NCBI GenBank assembly: GCA_946902985.2 | Contig: OX336389.2 | Location: 169,146,704 to 169,210,703, forward strand | Length of the DNA: 64,000 bases | Direction: 5' to 3' | Origin: Meconema thalassinum | Taxonomy: Eukaryota; Arthropoda; Insecta; Orthoptera; Tettigoniidae | Shown here: in pieces, positions 1 to 12,270 of the stretch | Layout: every line of letters starts with the position of its first letter | Numbering within the stretch: the first letter of the stretch is position 1 | The notes under the pieces: generated by a model | Database searches by the model: none | The model's input: the letters and a program-made list of their open reading frames with translations, nothing else | What the model was told of the DNA's origin: nothing | Translations under genes and position numbers: made by a program

Positions 1-13
1 CTATCTCAAGAAG

Positions 14-446
14 CAGGGGCGGATCTAGAGGAGAGCGACCGTCCAAGGCCCCGCGCAATGGATTTTTAAAATTTAATTAATTAATTATACTTTTCAAACT
101 AATTTATAATTCATATTCCCTTTTTCAGTGCAGCTATGACCTCCCGTGACCGTTTAGCAAGTTTAGATTCCAGTGAAATAATAGAAGACTTCAGCCGGGA
201 AAATAGTCGCAAAGTAATATTTTAATATTTCATAGTTTACATAATCTTCTTCAAAGGGACTTTAATGTTTCTTTCATATAATTAAAAAAATTTACTGTAG
301 TGTATTCAAAATATTGTAACTATTCTTTATTTTATTATTATTACAAAACTATTTTCCATTTGATTTGATATTTTTTTATTTCCTATTGTTGTGAGCCCCA
401 CCTTATCATATCGCCCAGGGCCCCTCAAGGCCTGGATCCGCCACTG
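14..446. mobile_element. hAT-type MITE with 8-bp target duplication
   Basis: The two ends are inverted repeats: the left end reads CAGGGGCGGATCTAG and the right end, reverse-complemented, reads CAGTGGCGGATCCAG. They are flanked by an exact 8-bp duplication TCAAGAAG at 6-13 and 447-454. An 8-bp duplication with CAG-type ends is the hallmark of hAT transposons. The 433-bp AT-rich interior has no useful open frame, so this is a non-autonomous copy mobilised by a transposase encoded elsewhere. Confidence 0.8.
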
Positions 447-454
447 TCAAGAAG

Positions 455-735
455 GTATTGTTGGAAGAGTGGGGGGGAGATAACAGCAGAAACAACTGGA
501 AACCTAATGAAATAAATCACAAAGAGATTATATGAAATCATAAAGAAAAAAGGAGAGCTCATTAAAACTTGAAGAATGAAAGTGGGCAAGGAGTTAGAAG
601 AAAGGGGCCATGATCTATTAGAAGGTACCATCCCAGCATTTGCCTGGAGTTGAAACTGGGGGAAACTACAGAAAACCATTTTAAGGATGGCTGGTATTGT
701 GGTTCAAACCCACTCATTTCCTAAGTGTGGAGATG
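455..735 (-). repeat. Diverged tRNA-type SINE remnant (family S3)
   Basis: Read on the minus strand, this stretch shares a core with the well-preserved SINE at 61363-61678: a B-box-like GGGTTTGAACC, then a block around CAGGCAAATGCTGGGA followed by ACCTTCT. It is heavily diverged and has no intact coding frame. The hAT MITE at 14-446 sits at its end and may have inserted into it. Confidence 0.6.
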
Positions 736-3360
736 ACCTTGCACATTAACATACAGAGCTACCACAGTTGATGGCGATGACAACTACAAACAACAACAAT
801 TGTATGTGAACACTGTCTATTTCCTACCTCAGGAAACAGCAATACATGCAAAATTATATAAGGAGTGTGGACTAGCTTATACTGGTGTAGGTTTTCACGG
901 CTGGTTGAGTATTCTTCAGTGCGGCTTTTCGGGTTACGATATAATAACCCGCAAAGCAGTTTTGAAGAATATGGCTAGCCTATCTGTAAGGAAACTGTTA
1001 TAAGACTGTGTTGTGTATAACTGAAGAAAGCTTCAACATTAGACAACTAAGCAACGATAATGGCACTAAAACGTTCTACGTGTAACTGGTGTGCTAATTA
1101 ACGTGAAACAGCTAGGTCACATTCCAATAAAAATCATAAATTTCATGAAACTTAATTTTAAACTAAAGAATTTGTAATAGTATTATCGTGGCTGCTTTCT
1201 ACATTCTAAAAGTTTGATGCGTTTCCCTGTGAATCAGTATTTGTCACTTCACAGTGTAATGCATAACGCCATCCACATTTACAGATGAAAATACACTATT
1301 TCCTATTGAAAGCGCTCTTGATATTTTTCACTATCATTAAAAAAAAACACATTACCCAAAGCTAAAGTAATTGTCTAAATTGCACTACAAATACAAACCA
1401 AGCTATCAATTGAGTTAAGCTCTGGGTCCATGGCCTCTTGAAATCGAACCGAAATTAAAGTTTCAGTATAATGAGATACAACAGCAGCTCACAAGAACCC
1501 ACACTTGCCCAAACAGAATACAGGTTGAATCAATGATTGTTTCTGTACAAGGGAAAAGCATGGACATGAATTTGACTGTTACATAATAATCCACAGGCTG
1601 TGTGCTCTTCAACCGTCAGCATGGCCACTCTTGGCAGTGCTGCAGACCATCTCGAGGAGGTTGTAGTGGTTCCAGTCGGCGAGAGCGTATTCGCCTTCAT
1701 GCACCACCCCGTCAGTCCATGGTCTCCACTCTGATACCTAGCCATCGACAGCTTCCTGAAGAAAGGGCCAGGAGACTGACCCAGGTTGACACCATCCTAA
1801 TCTCCAGATGATAGTGCGCTTCTTCTACTAGGGACAAGTGGAATATCTTCTTTATTTTTTGGACTATGTGTCATCAAAACTGTTCCTGCTCCTGTTCCTC
1901 TGCCTGTGTGGACCTCACCACTTCAAGTCACTGATAGGCCACATAAACAGATGTGATCCCTCAATCTCTACAAGGGATGAACTTGCAGCTTCTTCATGTG
2001 CCCTAGCCAAAAAGTGTTCTGTGGGTAACATACATAGCAATGTCAATCACAGGACCAACAGAAATATCCCATCATATTTGTTACATAGCGAGAGATTCAG
2101 TGACTGTCAGTGTTCTTCTAAATCCAAAAGTCATATCATAAAGAGTGTGAGATGTTTGAGATAACCTGTATCTTCTGAACATTAACACTTCCTTCCTCTT
2201 AATTGAAATCTGTAAGCAGTCATTTTCATTGTCAATGTATATAAAACTCAGCTAAAGATAAATATATCTGTTGTCATTGTAACTGCATAAAGTGTGGGGA
2301 ATTACTTTATTAAAAAAGGAAGAAGTATGATTCTCCTCACTGAAAGGAGATTAAGTTTCCCTCCATTGCATATTTTCCTACAGTATTCGCACATGTGTGA
2401 TATCCATGTCATCTTAGCTCCACTCACTAAAACTGCCTTCAAGAGTATTCTCAGGCAGGAGGAGGAAGGGAGAAGGGTAGCCCACTTCAAAATTGATGAT
2501 CATTTTGCCTCAAGTTATTAGAACAGAACAGACAGGACAGGACAACTGCTATGGTTTTAGAGACACCAGAGTGCCATAATGTTACTCTAAGTTTTTTATT
2601 TAACATGCCAGTAAAGTGATTACTCACGTATCTTGCACTTAAACATCCATAAATCCGACCAACTGTACCCAGCGAGCAAGCTCTCCCATTCTGTCTCATT
2701 GTCGACCCTAATACAATGTATTGCTTGGGAGGTCATCTCGAATATTATCTTAATACTGAAGACATGTTGTACTACACATTGAATATTTTAAGTTCCTTTC
2801 ACCAGTTTCAACTCATGTGGAAGAATAGCAAATCAAAATGAATTATCTCCTGATTGTGTAATCACAGAACCTAGCATATGAAAATTTCAGGTTGAAGTAA
2901 TCGCAATACTATAGCGCACATCCTCGCATTTATTTTTACAATCCTTCATTGCTAGCTTCATTCTGCCTCAGTTTACACATTATTTTCAAGAATGAGTACA
3001 GAATGGCTCAACTACCTATTTGCTTTCGCTCCCCATGCCGTGTGTGCCGCAATTATTACCTGATGGCACATGCGTACGGAAAGAATTTTGTACGTGGGCG
3101 AGTCCATGTGCTTCAGTGTGAGCGAGAGGGGAGGAACATTCACTTCACTCTTTGCAATGGAACGTTCACAATGTAACAGTGTTTCGAGCATGGTGAAGAA
3201 AAATACAATTCATTAAGTCGTTGATTCCTGCTTAAAAGAAGTGTAGGTTATTTGTCTTGTTAAACAGCTCCTGTCTGTGTGTACTGTGACATGGCACTAT
3301 TGGTTTTATTTGTGCCAGTTAGTCATGTGAAAATCTTCTGGATTTCTTTTTATTGAAGTT
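736..3360. other. Unassigned AT-rich DNA
   Basis: Only short open frames (up to 108 codons) on both strands, with no recognisable protein motif, splice-supported exon, terminal repeat or tandem array. I see no supportable feature here. Confidence 0.5.
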
Positions 3361-3376
3361 AGTAGGTATGGTAGTA

Positions 3377-3707
3377 GAGCCTCCGTGGCTTAGGCGGCAG
3401 CACGCCGGCCTCTCACCGCTGGGTCCGTGGTTCAAATCCCGGTCACTCCATGTGAGATCTGTGCTGGAAAAAACGGAGGCAGACAGGTTTATCTCCGGGC
3501 ACTCCGGTTTTCCCTGTCAACATTTCATTCCAGCAACACTCTCCACTATCATTTCATTTCATCCGTCATTCATTTAATCATTGCCCCAGAGGAGTGCGAC
3601 AGGCTTAGGCAGCCGGCACTGTTCATATCCTCACCGTTAGATGGGGCTTCATTCATTCCATTCCTGACCCGGTCGGAGACTGGAAGCAGGATGTGGATTT
3701 TCATTTC
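3377..3707 (+). mobile_element. tRNA-derived SINE, family S1, copy 1
   Basis: The head resembles a tRNA with pol III promoter boxes: an A-box-like GTGGCTTAGGCGG and a B box GGTTCAAATCCC. A non-coding body ends in a T-rich TTTTCATT tail. The copy is bounded by a 16-bp direct duplication AGTAGGTATGGTAGTA at 3361-3376 and 3708-3723, which shows target-primed insertion. A second copy of near-identical length lies at 53334-53662. Such SINEs encode no protein and depend on a partner LINE. Confidence 0.9.
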
Positions 3708-3723
3708 AGTAGGTATGGTAGTA

Positions 3724-4239
3724 TCAAAACAAAAAGCTTAGAATTCCCGTTTTATGTAAAAGATCAAATTAAAATCTAATGTTTGCATTTTTGCAGATGA
3801 TTATTGTCTTTTGGAAGACAACATTTTACATCTACTTCAAATGTCTAGTCTAATCATGTTACCGTATTTAACACGACACAAATTAACAAGGCAAGACACA
3901 TACCCACAAATTTACAAAAGATTGACATTACACTTTTACTGGAAAACTGTGTATTTGCTTATGAAAATCAGAAAGTGAATTAATATTCGCCTCTCATGTT
4001 GTCTTCAATATTGATCAGTGCAGAGCAACACCTCTTCACTGCATGTTGACTGCTGTAGGACAGCCCACATGCACTAACCTGCCAGTCACTGATTTACAAG
4101 GTTTAGTTCTTTCACCTAGACACTCAAAACGATTGAGAACAGTGGCACATGAGTCTAACATGTGAACACCTCTAGGCTGTATCAACTGCCTCCAAAATTC
4201 CCACATCTTTGAGGCTAGAGACTCTTACAGTCAGTCACA
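3724..4239. other. Unassigned AT-rich DNA
   Basis: No frame, repeat boundary or motif that I can support. It may include the decayed 3' end of the mariner remnant that follows. Confidence 0.4.
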
Positions 4240-5025
4240 ATCAACTCATGGCAGAGAGAAGCTCCCAATATTTAAATTGAATTAGGTTTTCCTACTTTCG
4301 CAGAGGATGATTTTTCAACAAATCGGAATATGACTCACAGGTGATGGGGTTTCCCCTAGGCGTGTAGTGTTCGAAGATAACGCCTCGTTCATCCCAAAAG
4401 AGTCAGCATAACCTTCCCTGCAGAACGCTGCGTCTGGAACTTCTTGGGTTTGGGTGATGAGGAATGGCGCCATCAATTGCTGGTTCTCTTGGTTTCGGGT
4501 TGGTGGTAGGGTAACCAGGTTTAGTCTCATGTAATGATTATCGCAAGAAAGCCATCAATCACCTTCTGCTTGAAAGCGCTGCGAAAGTTCTGCACAGGTG
4601 TCAACGCATCGCTCCTTCAATTCTTGAATGAGTTGCCATGGCACCCACCTTGCAGACACTTTGTGAAACTTAAGCACGTCATGAATAATGTGATGTGCTG
4701 AGTCATGATCATGGTTACCTATGTCATTCACTATCACACGGCGATTGTCCATCAAAATGGCTTCAACTGCTGCAATAGACTTTGGTTTCACAGCGCAGTG
4801 TGTCTGCCACAGAAGTCAGGCTGTTTCTGAACTTCTTACACCAGGTACACTTGCTGCAGCAATAAACCTGCCTTGCCATGCTGGACCTTCATTTGCCGAT
4901 GGATTTCAATAGGTTTTGTACCTTCACTGCTCAGAAAATGTATGACAGAACGTTGTTCACTGTTGGTGCATGTCCCAAGTGGGGCACCCATTTTAAACTG
5001 GTATTGTGACAGCATTTCCCTTGTC
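4240..5025 (-). pseudogene. Mariner-like transposase remnant
   Basis: Minus-strand frames in order give a mariner transposase broken by stops and frameshifts. The N-terminal helix-turn-helix segment (around 4850-4980) reads EQRSVIHFLSS then IEIHRQMKVQHG. The second helix-turn-helix and linker (4555-4791) contain NRRVIVNDIG, SAHHIIHDVL and KVSARWVPWQL. The start of the catalytic domain (about 4300-4530) contains SAGKVMLTLL in a shifted frame. The order and motifs follow the mariner/SETMAR-type transposase family. It cannot encode an active enzyme. A LINE has inserted at its 5' side. Confidence 0.8.
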
Positions 5026-6116
5026 CATTCATTCATTCATGTATTTGCAATGGGGGGAGTGTCCCCCGGTGGCAAATTGGATATACATAACAAATAAATA
5101 ATTATACATAACAATTCAATAACAATTATACAACAATTAAACTGGAGTATTTACACAAATAGTCAGTCTTTTCTTAAACACACCTATATGTTTGGGAAAA
5201 GGCTCTAAGACTGCGGCAGGTAGAGAGTTCCAGTTATCAATGGCACGGTTTACAAAAGAATATTTACCATAATTTGTTCGCTGAGGTCGGCCCTTAACTT
5301 TGAAAGGATGATCGCTCCTACCCATGTAAGTGGGCTTTCCCAATCGTTTGCTAAGCTCACCCCATGCTGGTTGATTTGTATACGTGTTGTACATAGCGCA
5401 GAGTCTAGATTTCATCCTCCTAGCCTCCAGTGATTCCCACCCAAGTTTCTTTAACATACGGCTCACACTGCTCCTGGGATTAAAGTCACTGAGCACAAAT
5501 CTAGCGGCCTTTCTTTGTACCATTTCCAACTCATTGATGAGCCCTACTTGATATGGATCCCAAACCGCCGAGGCGTATTCCAGAATAGGTCTTACAAGTG
5601 ACAAATAGCCTAATTCTTTAGCAGAGGTACTACTTCCTTTTAATACCCTCATTACAAAGTGCAGGGATTTGTAAGCTTTTGAAACTACACATCCTACATG
5701 ACTACCCCATTTCATATCATTCCTTACGTGAACGCCCAAATATTTGCAAGAATCTTCTTCTACAAGTATTTCCGAGCCAATGTTATACTGTATTGAAAAT
5801 CCTGCCTCCGCACTTTCCCTATTTTTAAGAGACTACATTTTCTTGTGTTTATTTTCATTTTATTTTCAATCGCCCACTTATAGACCAGGTTCAGGTCCTC
5901 TTGAAGCACTGCATTGTCTTGTGAGTCATGTATCTTTCGATATATTACACAATCATCCGCAAACAATCGACAGTCACTGCGAATCCCATTTGGTAAGTCA
6001 TTTATAAACGCCAAAAATAACAAAGTTCCGATTACGCTGCCCTGAGGGATACCTGACGTTACGGTAATTTCATCCGAGAATTTGTCTGCAGTATGCTGCC
6101 ACCTGTTGGGCATTCG
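5026..6116 (-). mobile_element. 5'-truncated CR1/Jockey-like LINE
   Basis: The minus strand encodes the C-terminal half of a non-LTR retrotransposon reverse transcriptase. At 5760-6113 are GIPQGSVIGTLLF, the catalytic FADDCVIY and the thumb-adjacent KMKINTRKC. At 5137-5739 follows the conserved tail with PILEYASAVWDPY and RKAARFV. The two frames are joined by a one-base frameshift near 5790. The element starts abruptly inside the RT domain, as expected for incomplete reverse transcription, and ends in an (ATGA)n-type tail at 5026-5041. It appears to lie within mariner sequence. The clade assignment (CR1 versus Jockey) is uncertain. Confidence 0.85.
5137..6113 (-). pseudogene. LINE reverse transcriptase, C-terminal part, frameshifted
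   Basis: About 117 plus 200 codons in two frames. The first contains the RT palm motif FADD (in LFADDCVIY). The second holds the region after the palm, including the PILEYASAVWDP block typical of CR1/Jockey-type LINEs. A single indel near 5790 shifts the frame. The endonuclease, the gag-like ORF1 and the RT fingers are missing, so the product would be inactive. Confidence 0.85.
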
Positions 6117-6419
6117 TTAAAGCATTGGTAATACTACCGACTTACAGAACAATGGCCCTAGATATCAAATTTTTATTACGTTTTTAAGATTTTCAGTTGA
6201 CTCGCCGTCGTATAGGGAAAACTCTAGATATGAGACTTTTGGAAAATTATGATAATTTTTTCTCTTGTCAATTGAAATCCTTGCTTTTTGAAATTTAAAC
6301 ATTTTAATACCCAAAAGCATTTAAGTAGTGATTTTAACAAATAAATGTCATTCTCTATCCAAATATTACCTTTGGCAGTAATTGTAGCATGTTCATTCAA
6401 GCTACTCAACAATGGCTAT

Positions 6420-6840
6420 GAAGATGATGGATGCATCGAGGTTTGGTGTCCCAGACGTTAACACAATGATCCTGGACTATTTCGAGACCAAATTTCCCGG
6501 ACACCAGATGTTATGATAGGGGTGTCATCAGTTATGACTCCCAGTCACTTCTTGTGGTTGTTGAAGGCACATAATAGACACAGCAATAAGCCAATGAGGT
6601 TTCCGCCACTTTCGTGCAGTATACCCAATCTTATTATGCGGCAAGATAATGCTCGTTCCCATACAGCTCACATCATCCACCAGGTTCTACAAAATGTGGA
6701 CACTATTCTTTGGCATGTCAGATCTCCCAATTCCCCTGCTGAACTCGCAAGAGATATGGTGGGGAAACATTTCCACTACTGTTAACCACTTGCACAAAGA
6801 CTGGACAATTTGTTTGTTCATTTGTAGGAAGAATGGTTGA
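6420..6840 (+). pseudogene. Tc1-like transposase C-terminal remnant
   Basis: The plus strand holds RQDNARSHTAHI, the second catalytic-aspartate block of Tc1/IS630 transposases (the family's QDNAxxHTA). A degraded counterpart of the P-W-P-x-x-S-P-D-x-x-P-I-E block follows, here seen as WHVRSPNSP. The rest of the enzyme is absent or broken by stops. Confidence 0.65.
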
Positions 6841-6907
6841 ATGTGTCTCAGGACAATATTCACCACCTGTATGAAGGAATGCCTCATTGCATCGCTGCCT
6901 ATATATA

Positions 6908-7735
6908 AGGTGCGTTCAAAAAGTAACAAGCCGGAGGCTGTAATGCGCAAACCGGTGACGACATCGGCTAATCGTAGTGTGTGTAATGAGGTGTGGTTCC
7001 GACCGGAGCGTGGAAGGTAACAGCCCGTCGCTAGAGGGCACGCGTGCACGTCACATGACGATACAAAGCAAGCAGCAGCATGCATCAAGCGTCCAACCAA
7101 GACCAAGACAGTAGGCCATTCGACATGCTTCCTGGTGTGGTTGAAGACTGTGGGTCACTCTTTGGGCACACACTTTCCGCAAGTGCAGTCGTTCCTTCAT
7201 GATGGTGTGCACACTTCCGACGCTCAATCCGACCACGGCGGCTATGGCATTCACTGTCACTTGGCGGTCCTGGGTAATGAGTGCATCAACCAGCTGGACG
7301 TTGTCATCTGTAATGCAGGGGGGTGCCCCAGACCGGGCATCATCGGCTAACGACACCAGTCCTTCCCTGAAGCGCTTGTGCCACGCCTTGACCCTTGCAA
7401 GGGACATGCAGTGTTCGCCGTACACTTGTGATATTCGGCGATGAATGTCCGTTCCCCCTATTCCTTTCGCTGTCAGAAACCGAACAACACCTCTTTGCTC
7501 TTCGTTTGACGCCTTCATGTCACTGTTTGCAATGCGACTGGCAGCGTTGGACGATTGATGCATGCTGCTGCTCGCTTTGTATCGTCATGTGACGTGTACT
7601 CGTGCCCTCTAGCGACGGGCTGTGACCTTCTACGCTCTGGTCGGAAGCACACCTCGTTACACACGCCACGATTAGCCGATGTCGTCACCGGTTTGCGCAT
7701 TACAGCCTCCGGCTCGTTACTTTTTGAACGCACCT
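6908..7735 (-). mobile_element. Mariner-type element with ~190-bp inverted repeats
   Basis: The ends begin AGGTGCGTTCAAAAAGTAAC on both strands and the inverted repeats run for about 190 bp (6908-7097 and 7546-7735) with few mismatches. TA flanks each side (6906-6907 and 7736-7737), the Tc1/mariner target duplication. The interior encodes only the start of a mariner transposase, so it is an internally deleted, non-autonomous copy. The well-matched long arms suggest relatively recent activity or gene conversion. Confidence 0.9.
7098..7563 (-). pseudogene. N-terminal fragment of mariner transposase
   Basis: From an ATG at 7563, inside the inverted repeat, the frame encodes a paired helix-turn-helix DNA-binding region: NEEQRGVVRFLTAKGIGG, the KAWHKRFREG block typical of mariner HTH domains, RSGAPP, and RQVTVNAIAAVVGLSVGS with KVCAQRV. 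About 150 residues match the domain order of mariner transposases, whose usual length is roughly 345. The reading frame then runs into the opposite inverted repeat, so the whole DDD catalytic domain is deleted. Confidence 0.85.
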
Positions 7736-7737
7736 TA

Positions 7738-8069
7738 TAGTTGCAAGAGGGGGCACCATTGTATATTGAACACTTGTGCTTTGCGGGTTCTAAAACAAGG
7801 TGCCCTCTATGCATGAAAGGCATTACTCATGTACATTATCATGTGATGAATAGATAACGTTTTAAGAATGGAAATGGGTGTGTTGATTCCCATGTCCAAC
7901 CGTGTATATATAGGGGGGAGTAAGAGTTTCCGTCAGTGTTAATTTATTATAGAGGCTTGAGACATCTTAGTCATGAGCCCTGTGTACTGGGAGTGCGCTC
8001 AGTTTTTCTGATAACCTGTGTTTCCGTGGTGTGTGTAAATGTATGTATTAGGGACAGTAATAAGGTAGG
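7738..8069. other. Unassigned spacer
   Basis: No open frame or repeat boundary that I can support. Confidence 0.4.
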
Positions 8070-8205
8070 TGCCCCAGGACTTGAAACAAGGTATTATCCT
8101 GGCATTTGCTTGAAGCGAGTGTGGAGAAACCACACTCAGGATAGCTGCTGCCAGCATCAGGGTTCGAACTGGACTTGCTACAGATCCCCGTGTCAGTCCT
8201 GAAGC
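8070..8205 (-). repeat. SINE remnant related to family S3
   Basis: On the minus strand a B-box-like GTTCGAACCC is followed by the AGCAAATGCCAGGA core found in the SINE at 61363-61678. It is short and diverged, without a clear duplication. Confidence 0.5.
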
Positions 8206-9482
8206 AAGTTTTAACATGCATGGCTATGTAGCCAGTTTTTTTTAATAATTAAGGGGCAAATATTTGTTTTGAGACTATTCTAAAATGCCATTAATTTATT
8301 TCAAAATAACACTGCAATGAAAAAAGAACCATCTCTCATTTTACATTTGAGACCAAGGTATATTGCCAAAGTGTAGATAATATATATAAAATATTATTTA
8401 TTACTAATTAAATCTAGCTGACATCAAGGATAATTTGTGCCCAGATAGAGCATATATGCCAACTTTAAAAAATAAACTGATGAACTCTTTGAAGAAGGAA
8501 TCATATTTTACAATGTTGTCAATACACTGGTATCAAAAGTATAATGTACATAACATTCTTTCTATACTTCCATCAGTAAAATCTGACAATTGTAAAGCAG
8601 TGTTTATGCAATGTATCTTAAAAGTGAAATACGTCCACTTGGTCAATACAAAAATATTTCCTTATATTGTGTGATTAAACGAAAAGAAATTCCGGACCTG
8701 TAGGCGTAAATAACCTGACTAAGATGGATTATCTTATCCATAATTCAAAGCTATGTACTAAATTCTGAGCGCGACAGTACTTGCACTAAAGTCCTAGGAA
8801 ACATTAAACTCTTAATTTTTCCTCAAGGATGCAGCAGGTTTGCTACATTTCACAACATCTGTATCATTACTTCCTTCAACCCTCTTCTAATACACACAGT
8901 TTCCTTCTGACAAATGAGAGTAGAAGTATGAGTAGAAGAAAACAGTGAACTTGAGTAACCTTTAAAGGTGTTCTTTCTACTGTGCACTGCATTTATATAC
9001 GTACTGTAATTCAGTGACGACTTCTGAACAGAAACACTTACACTGGAGGAGAAAATTAAAGTTATTGAAAAACACGAGAAAAACAAACATCCAACTAAAG
9101 AATTGAGTTGTTTAAATTGGGAAAAACTAAAATTATTTTATAGTAATCCTATGCGATAATACAGTATATATTTGTAGTGTATTTTGTCTTATTAAAACTC
9201 AACCCTTTGTAATATGGAAACCCGCAAAAACGGGAAAATAAATCCGGAACGATTGTGTTCCTCTTTAGACAAGTTTTACTGTAATTAGTATAGGTTTGAG
9301 TCACGTTTTCTGCTCCATCACATGTGTCGGGTGAGAACCATCCGAGAGCAAATATTCTGCACCCATTAGTGAAAGAACACAATATGGTGACGACAGCAAT
9401 ATAGTCGAGTTCGCTGAATGTTCACTCATCTATGTGGAAAACATCCTCAGCATATTTGATCACGAATCCATCCTTGCAGATT
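8206..9482. other. Unassigned AT-rich DNA
   Basis: Short frames only (under 80 codons) and no recognisable domain, array or terminal repeat. The right end may belong to the Tc1-like remnant that resumes at 9859. Confidence 0.4.
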
Positions 9483-9493
9483 ACATACACCCA

Positions 9494-9847
9494 GCGCGGC
9501 TTCGATGGCGTAGTTGGTAGCATGCTGAACTGCAGTGCCCAAGATAGCGGGTTCAAACCCGGCCGAAGTCGTTGGATTTTTTAAGAGCGTTAAAAATCCA
9601 TCAGCATGCCTAAACTTGTGTGGAGCTAAATTGTTAGGTTAGATTTCATCGGAACGCTCTATCAAAGTTCCAGCGTTCACCACTAGGTATCATTGATATC
9701 TGGTGGCTAAAGTTGGAACTACTTGAAATTGAACGGAACTTGTAGCTCACCCTAAGGGTGTCCGCTGGAAGCAGCTACAGACTCGGACGAGCCGAACATG
9801 TCCTCAGACACTCCCGGCACTAAAAGCCATAGGATAAATAAATAATA
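9494..9847 (+). mobile_element. tRNA-derived SINE, family S2, copy 1
   Basis: A tRNA-like head carries an A box (TGGCGTAGTTGG) and a B box (GGTTCAAACCC). A conserved body ends with a block around CTCCCGGCACTAAAAGCC and an AAATAAATAA tail. An 11-bp duplication ACATACACCCA flanks it at 9483-9493 and 9848-9858. It split a Tc1-like remnant. A longer copy lies on the minus strand at 52163-52592. Confidence 0.9.
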
Positions 9848-9858
9848 ACATACACCCA

Positions 9859-10190
9859 CATATGCCTGGGGCAGGTAGAATCTTCCAGCAAGACAATGGG
9901 ACATGACTAGAAATGTACAAAATTGATTGAATTACTACAATCAAGACTTCCAAGTACTGTACTTCCCTGGCCCTTATTTCCCGAACTTGAACCCTATGAG
10001 CATCTGTGGGACCTTGATTGTCGTGTCCACGCACACGTTACATCCTCCACCACGTCACCTCCACCAGGACAACCTTGAGCGCTACCTCTTCCCTTTTCCA
10101 ACACACTCACACACCATTTATCAAATCTCCTGCTCGCAACACATTACAACTCACTTCTCCAGTCTGGGCCAGCTACCATAGGGAATTTGA
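9859..10190 (+). pseudogene. Tc1-like transposase C-terminal remnant
   Basis: Frames on the plus strand give FQQDNG (remains of the QDNAxxH block). They then give LPWPLFPELEP with YEHLWDLDCRV, the degraded P-x-x-SPDLNPIEHLWDxLxRRV signature that carries the last catalytic residue of Tc1-type transposases. Stops and frameshifts separate the pieces. The SINE at 9494-9847 was inserted directly upstream. Confidence 0.7.
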
Positions 10191-11442
10191 CTGTGATGGC
10201 ATATGAGTATAGATACAAAGCCCTCTTGTAATAATGCTTCCATGCTCTTGGTCATGGCAACTGCCTCGGTCACAGTGCCCACGTACACTTCAGGTCGGGT
10301 GTCTGATAGATTTAGTAGTGTTAATATTCCTTGTAAAGAGTATTGTCATTTCATCAATATAAGAAATGGCATATTGAAATATCTGACATATTTCCATTTT
10401 CCTACAACATTGGCAAGTGATTAATTATGCAATGTGCTGGCATGTTGTCGAGGTATGTGTCCTAAGATGAATTCCTGCCTGAAATAGTCTTGATTCATCA
10501 TTCTAATAACCCATATAAACTTATTTTTGTATAGTACATTATTGATATCAAGGTCACAAATATGATGTCTATATTTGGCCAAAAATATTTGTTTTATTTT
10601 GGAATAACCTAAAATGTAAACAAATGTCTGAGTTAAGCATGTCAAAATGAAAATCCAAAGCTGAGACAAGAGTGTTTTCTGCTGGTCAGTCCTGTGTTGA
10701 GACATACAATTCAAATTCGTCCAAACCTTGGCAATGAACTCTGGCATGATGTCTTGGTACTCTGTGATGCTCCAACTCTACTAATTCTCCTTACTGCTAT
10801 GAGGGAAACAAACCATCTAAACTACACACCTGTGAAAATATATTTATATTATTATGAAATCTGAAATATTTAAATATTTATTGCAGTTTTTGCATGTTTG
10901 CTAGCTCTTAATTTCTGAAGGCATTAACTTTTCTTTGCTTTCTGCCTAGAGAATTGATGCTTGAAGGAAAAACGCTTTTGTAAACATCAAAACAAATCAA
11001 TTAAAATTAGCAAATATGTATACAAACTTTTCATGTGAACTCAATTCATTATGAATAAAGTTATTTATTACAAACGTTTGGTGCTAATACTTTCCTCCAA
11101 AAACCCATACCACTAAACAATATTGAAATCAAATACTATATATCCTTCTTTCCCATTGTTATATTCTTCAAGATGTTTGAATAATATTTATTACAGTATG
11201 TTCTCCTTATTCCTACCATTAATATGTTATTCGCTATGGCTAGAATTGCCCAGACACCAATGCAACTCAAGGTGGGTACTGGGGAGATGCATCACAAGCT
11301 ATTGCTCAAGTACCATGGTAGTTCACATAGGATCTGCCAGAAAGGATGTGGGAATGACAGATACTGTATACACTACAATTATTATACTGTTTCCGTCTTT
11401 TCAATACTGTTTTATACTGTATATTTAAATATTTATTGCATG
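10191..11442. other. Unassigned AT-rich DNA
   Basis: Short open frames only. I could not identify a gene, array or element boundary. Confidence 0.4.
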
Positions 11443-11933
11443 TTAACCCTTTTGATGCCAAGCTAGTAATGGGTGGATATGCTAAGAATGCCAAGCCAAG
11501 TTTAGTGAAATTACAAGGGTTTGATAAAAATTATCTCCTACCGATAATTATCAAGATAGAATGTTGAAATGTTTTTCTGTAGCAGGTAAACATATTTGTA
11601 ACCTAATGGATGCTAGTTAATTGGCATTTGACTTTATTATGTTCATTGCAAAAATACTTTTAAAAAATACTTTAACAAATAAATGAAATTCGAAATTTTT
11701 GATAAAATGTTGACAGCCTCTACACTTGAATTACTAACTTTTGTTATATACATGTTATTACTTATGGAATGCTACATAAATGTTCCAAATATGGAGTAGT
11801 TCTATCAAATAGTTTTTGAGTACGATCAGTTTCTACAAAAACATGCGTATTTAGTAGTCTTCGCATTACACGACGTTATTTTACTTGCTACATTTGTGGC
11901 AACCTCTTCCCAATCACTGGTTGCGGGGTCACT

Positions 11934-12173
11934 TCATTTATCATCGGAATTTGAACCTGGCGAATCACTGTCGATATTGTCAGGCGTAAATCCTACCATA
12001 GGCAGAGGTATTCCTGTGTCTCGGCCTTGGCGTTCCTCTCGCGCGAGCTGCGGACTAGGCGGAATAAAATTGTCACTGTCATCAGAATAAAAGTCGTCAT
12101 CAGTCGAAAATTCACTCTCACACTCTTCACTCAGCGTTAAAACATTAGTTATTTCCTTTTCGTTCATCACCAA
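11934..12173 (-). pseudogene. Probable piggyBac transposase N-terminal fragment
   Basis: A 79-codon frame is strongly acidic (SEECESEFSTDDDFYSDDSD, then a conserved-looking RQGRDTGIPLP). Past the stop the same strand continues SDPATSDWEEV, which resembles the segment before the DDE domain in piggyBac proteins. The acidic leader, its position inside a TTAA-bounded element and its orientation support the assignment. The catalytic domain is missing. The family link rests partly on context. Confidence 0.55.
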
Positions 12174-12270
12174 GTAACGTAATTAGCTCCAAGCAAGAAC
12201 ATAAACAATCACGACTTCAAAAGATAAAACACGTGCCAAGCCAGCTGACTACAGCATGCTGGAGGAGTGC

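Noticed and set aside
1530..1811. Overlapping frames on both strands as exons
   Set aside because: No homology recognised and no convincing splice signals.
3377..3460. tRNA gene at the SINE head
   Set aside because: It continues into a SINE body with a 16-bp target duplication, and a second copy exists with its own duplication.
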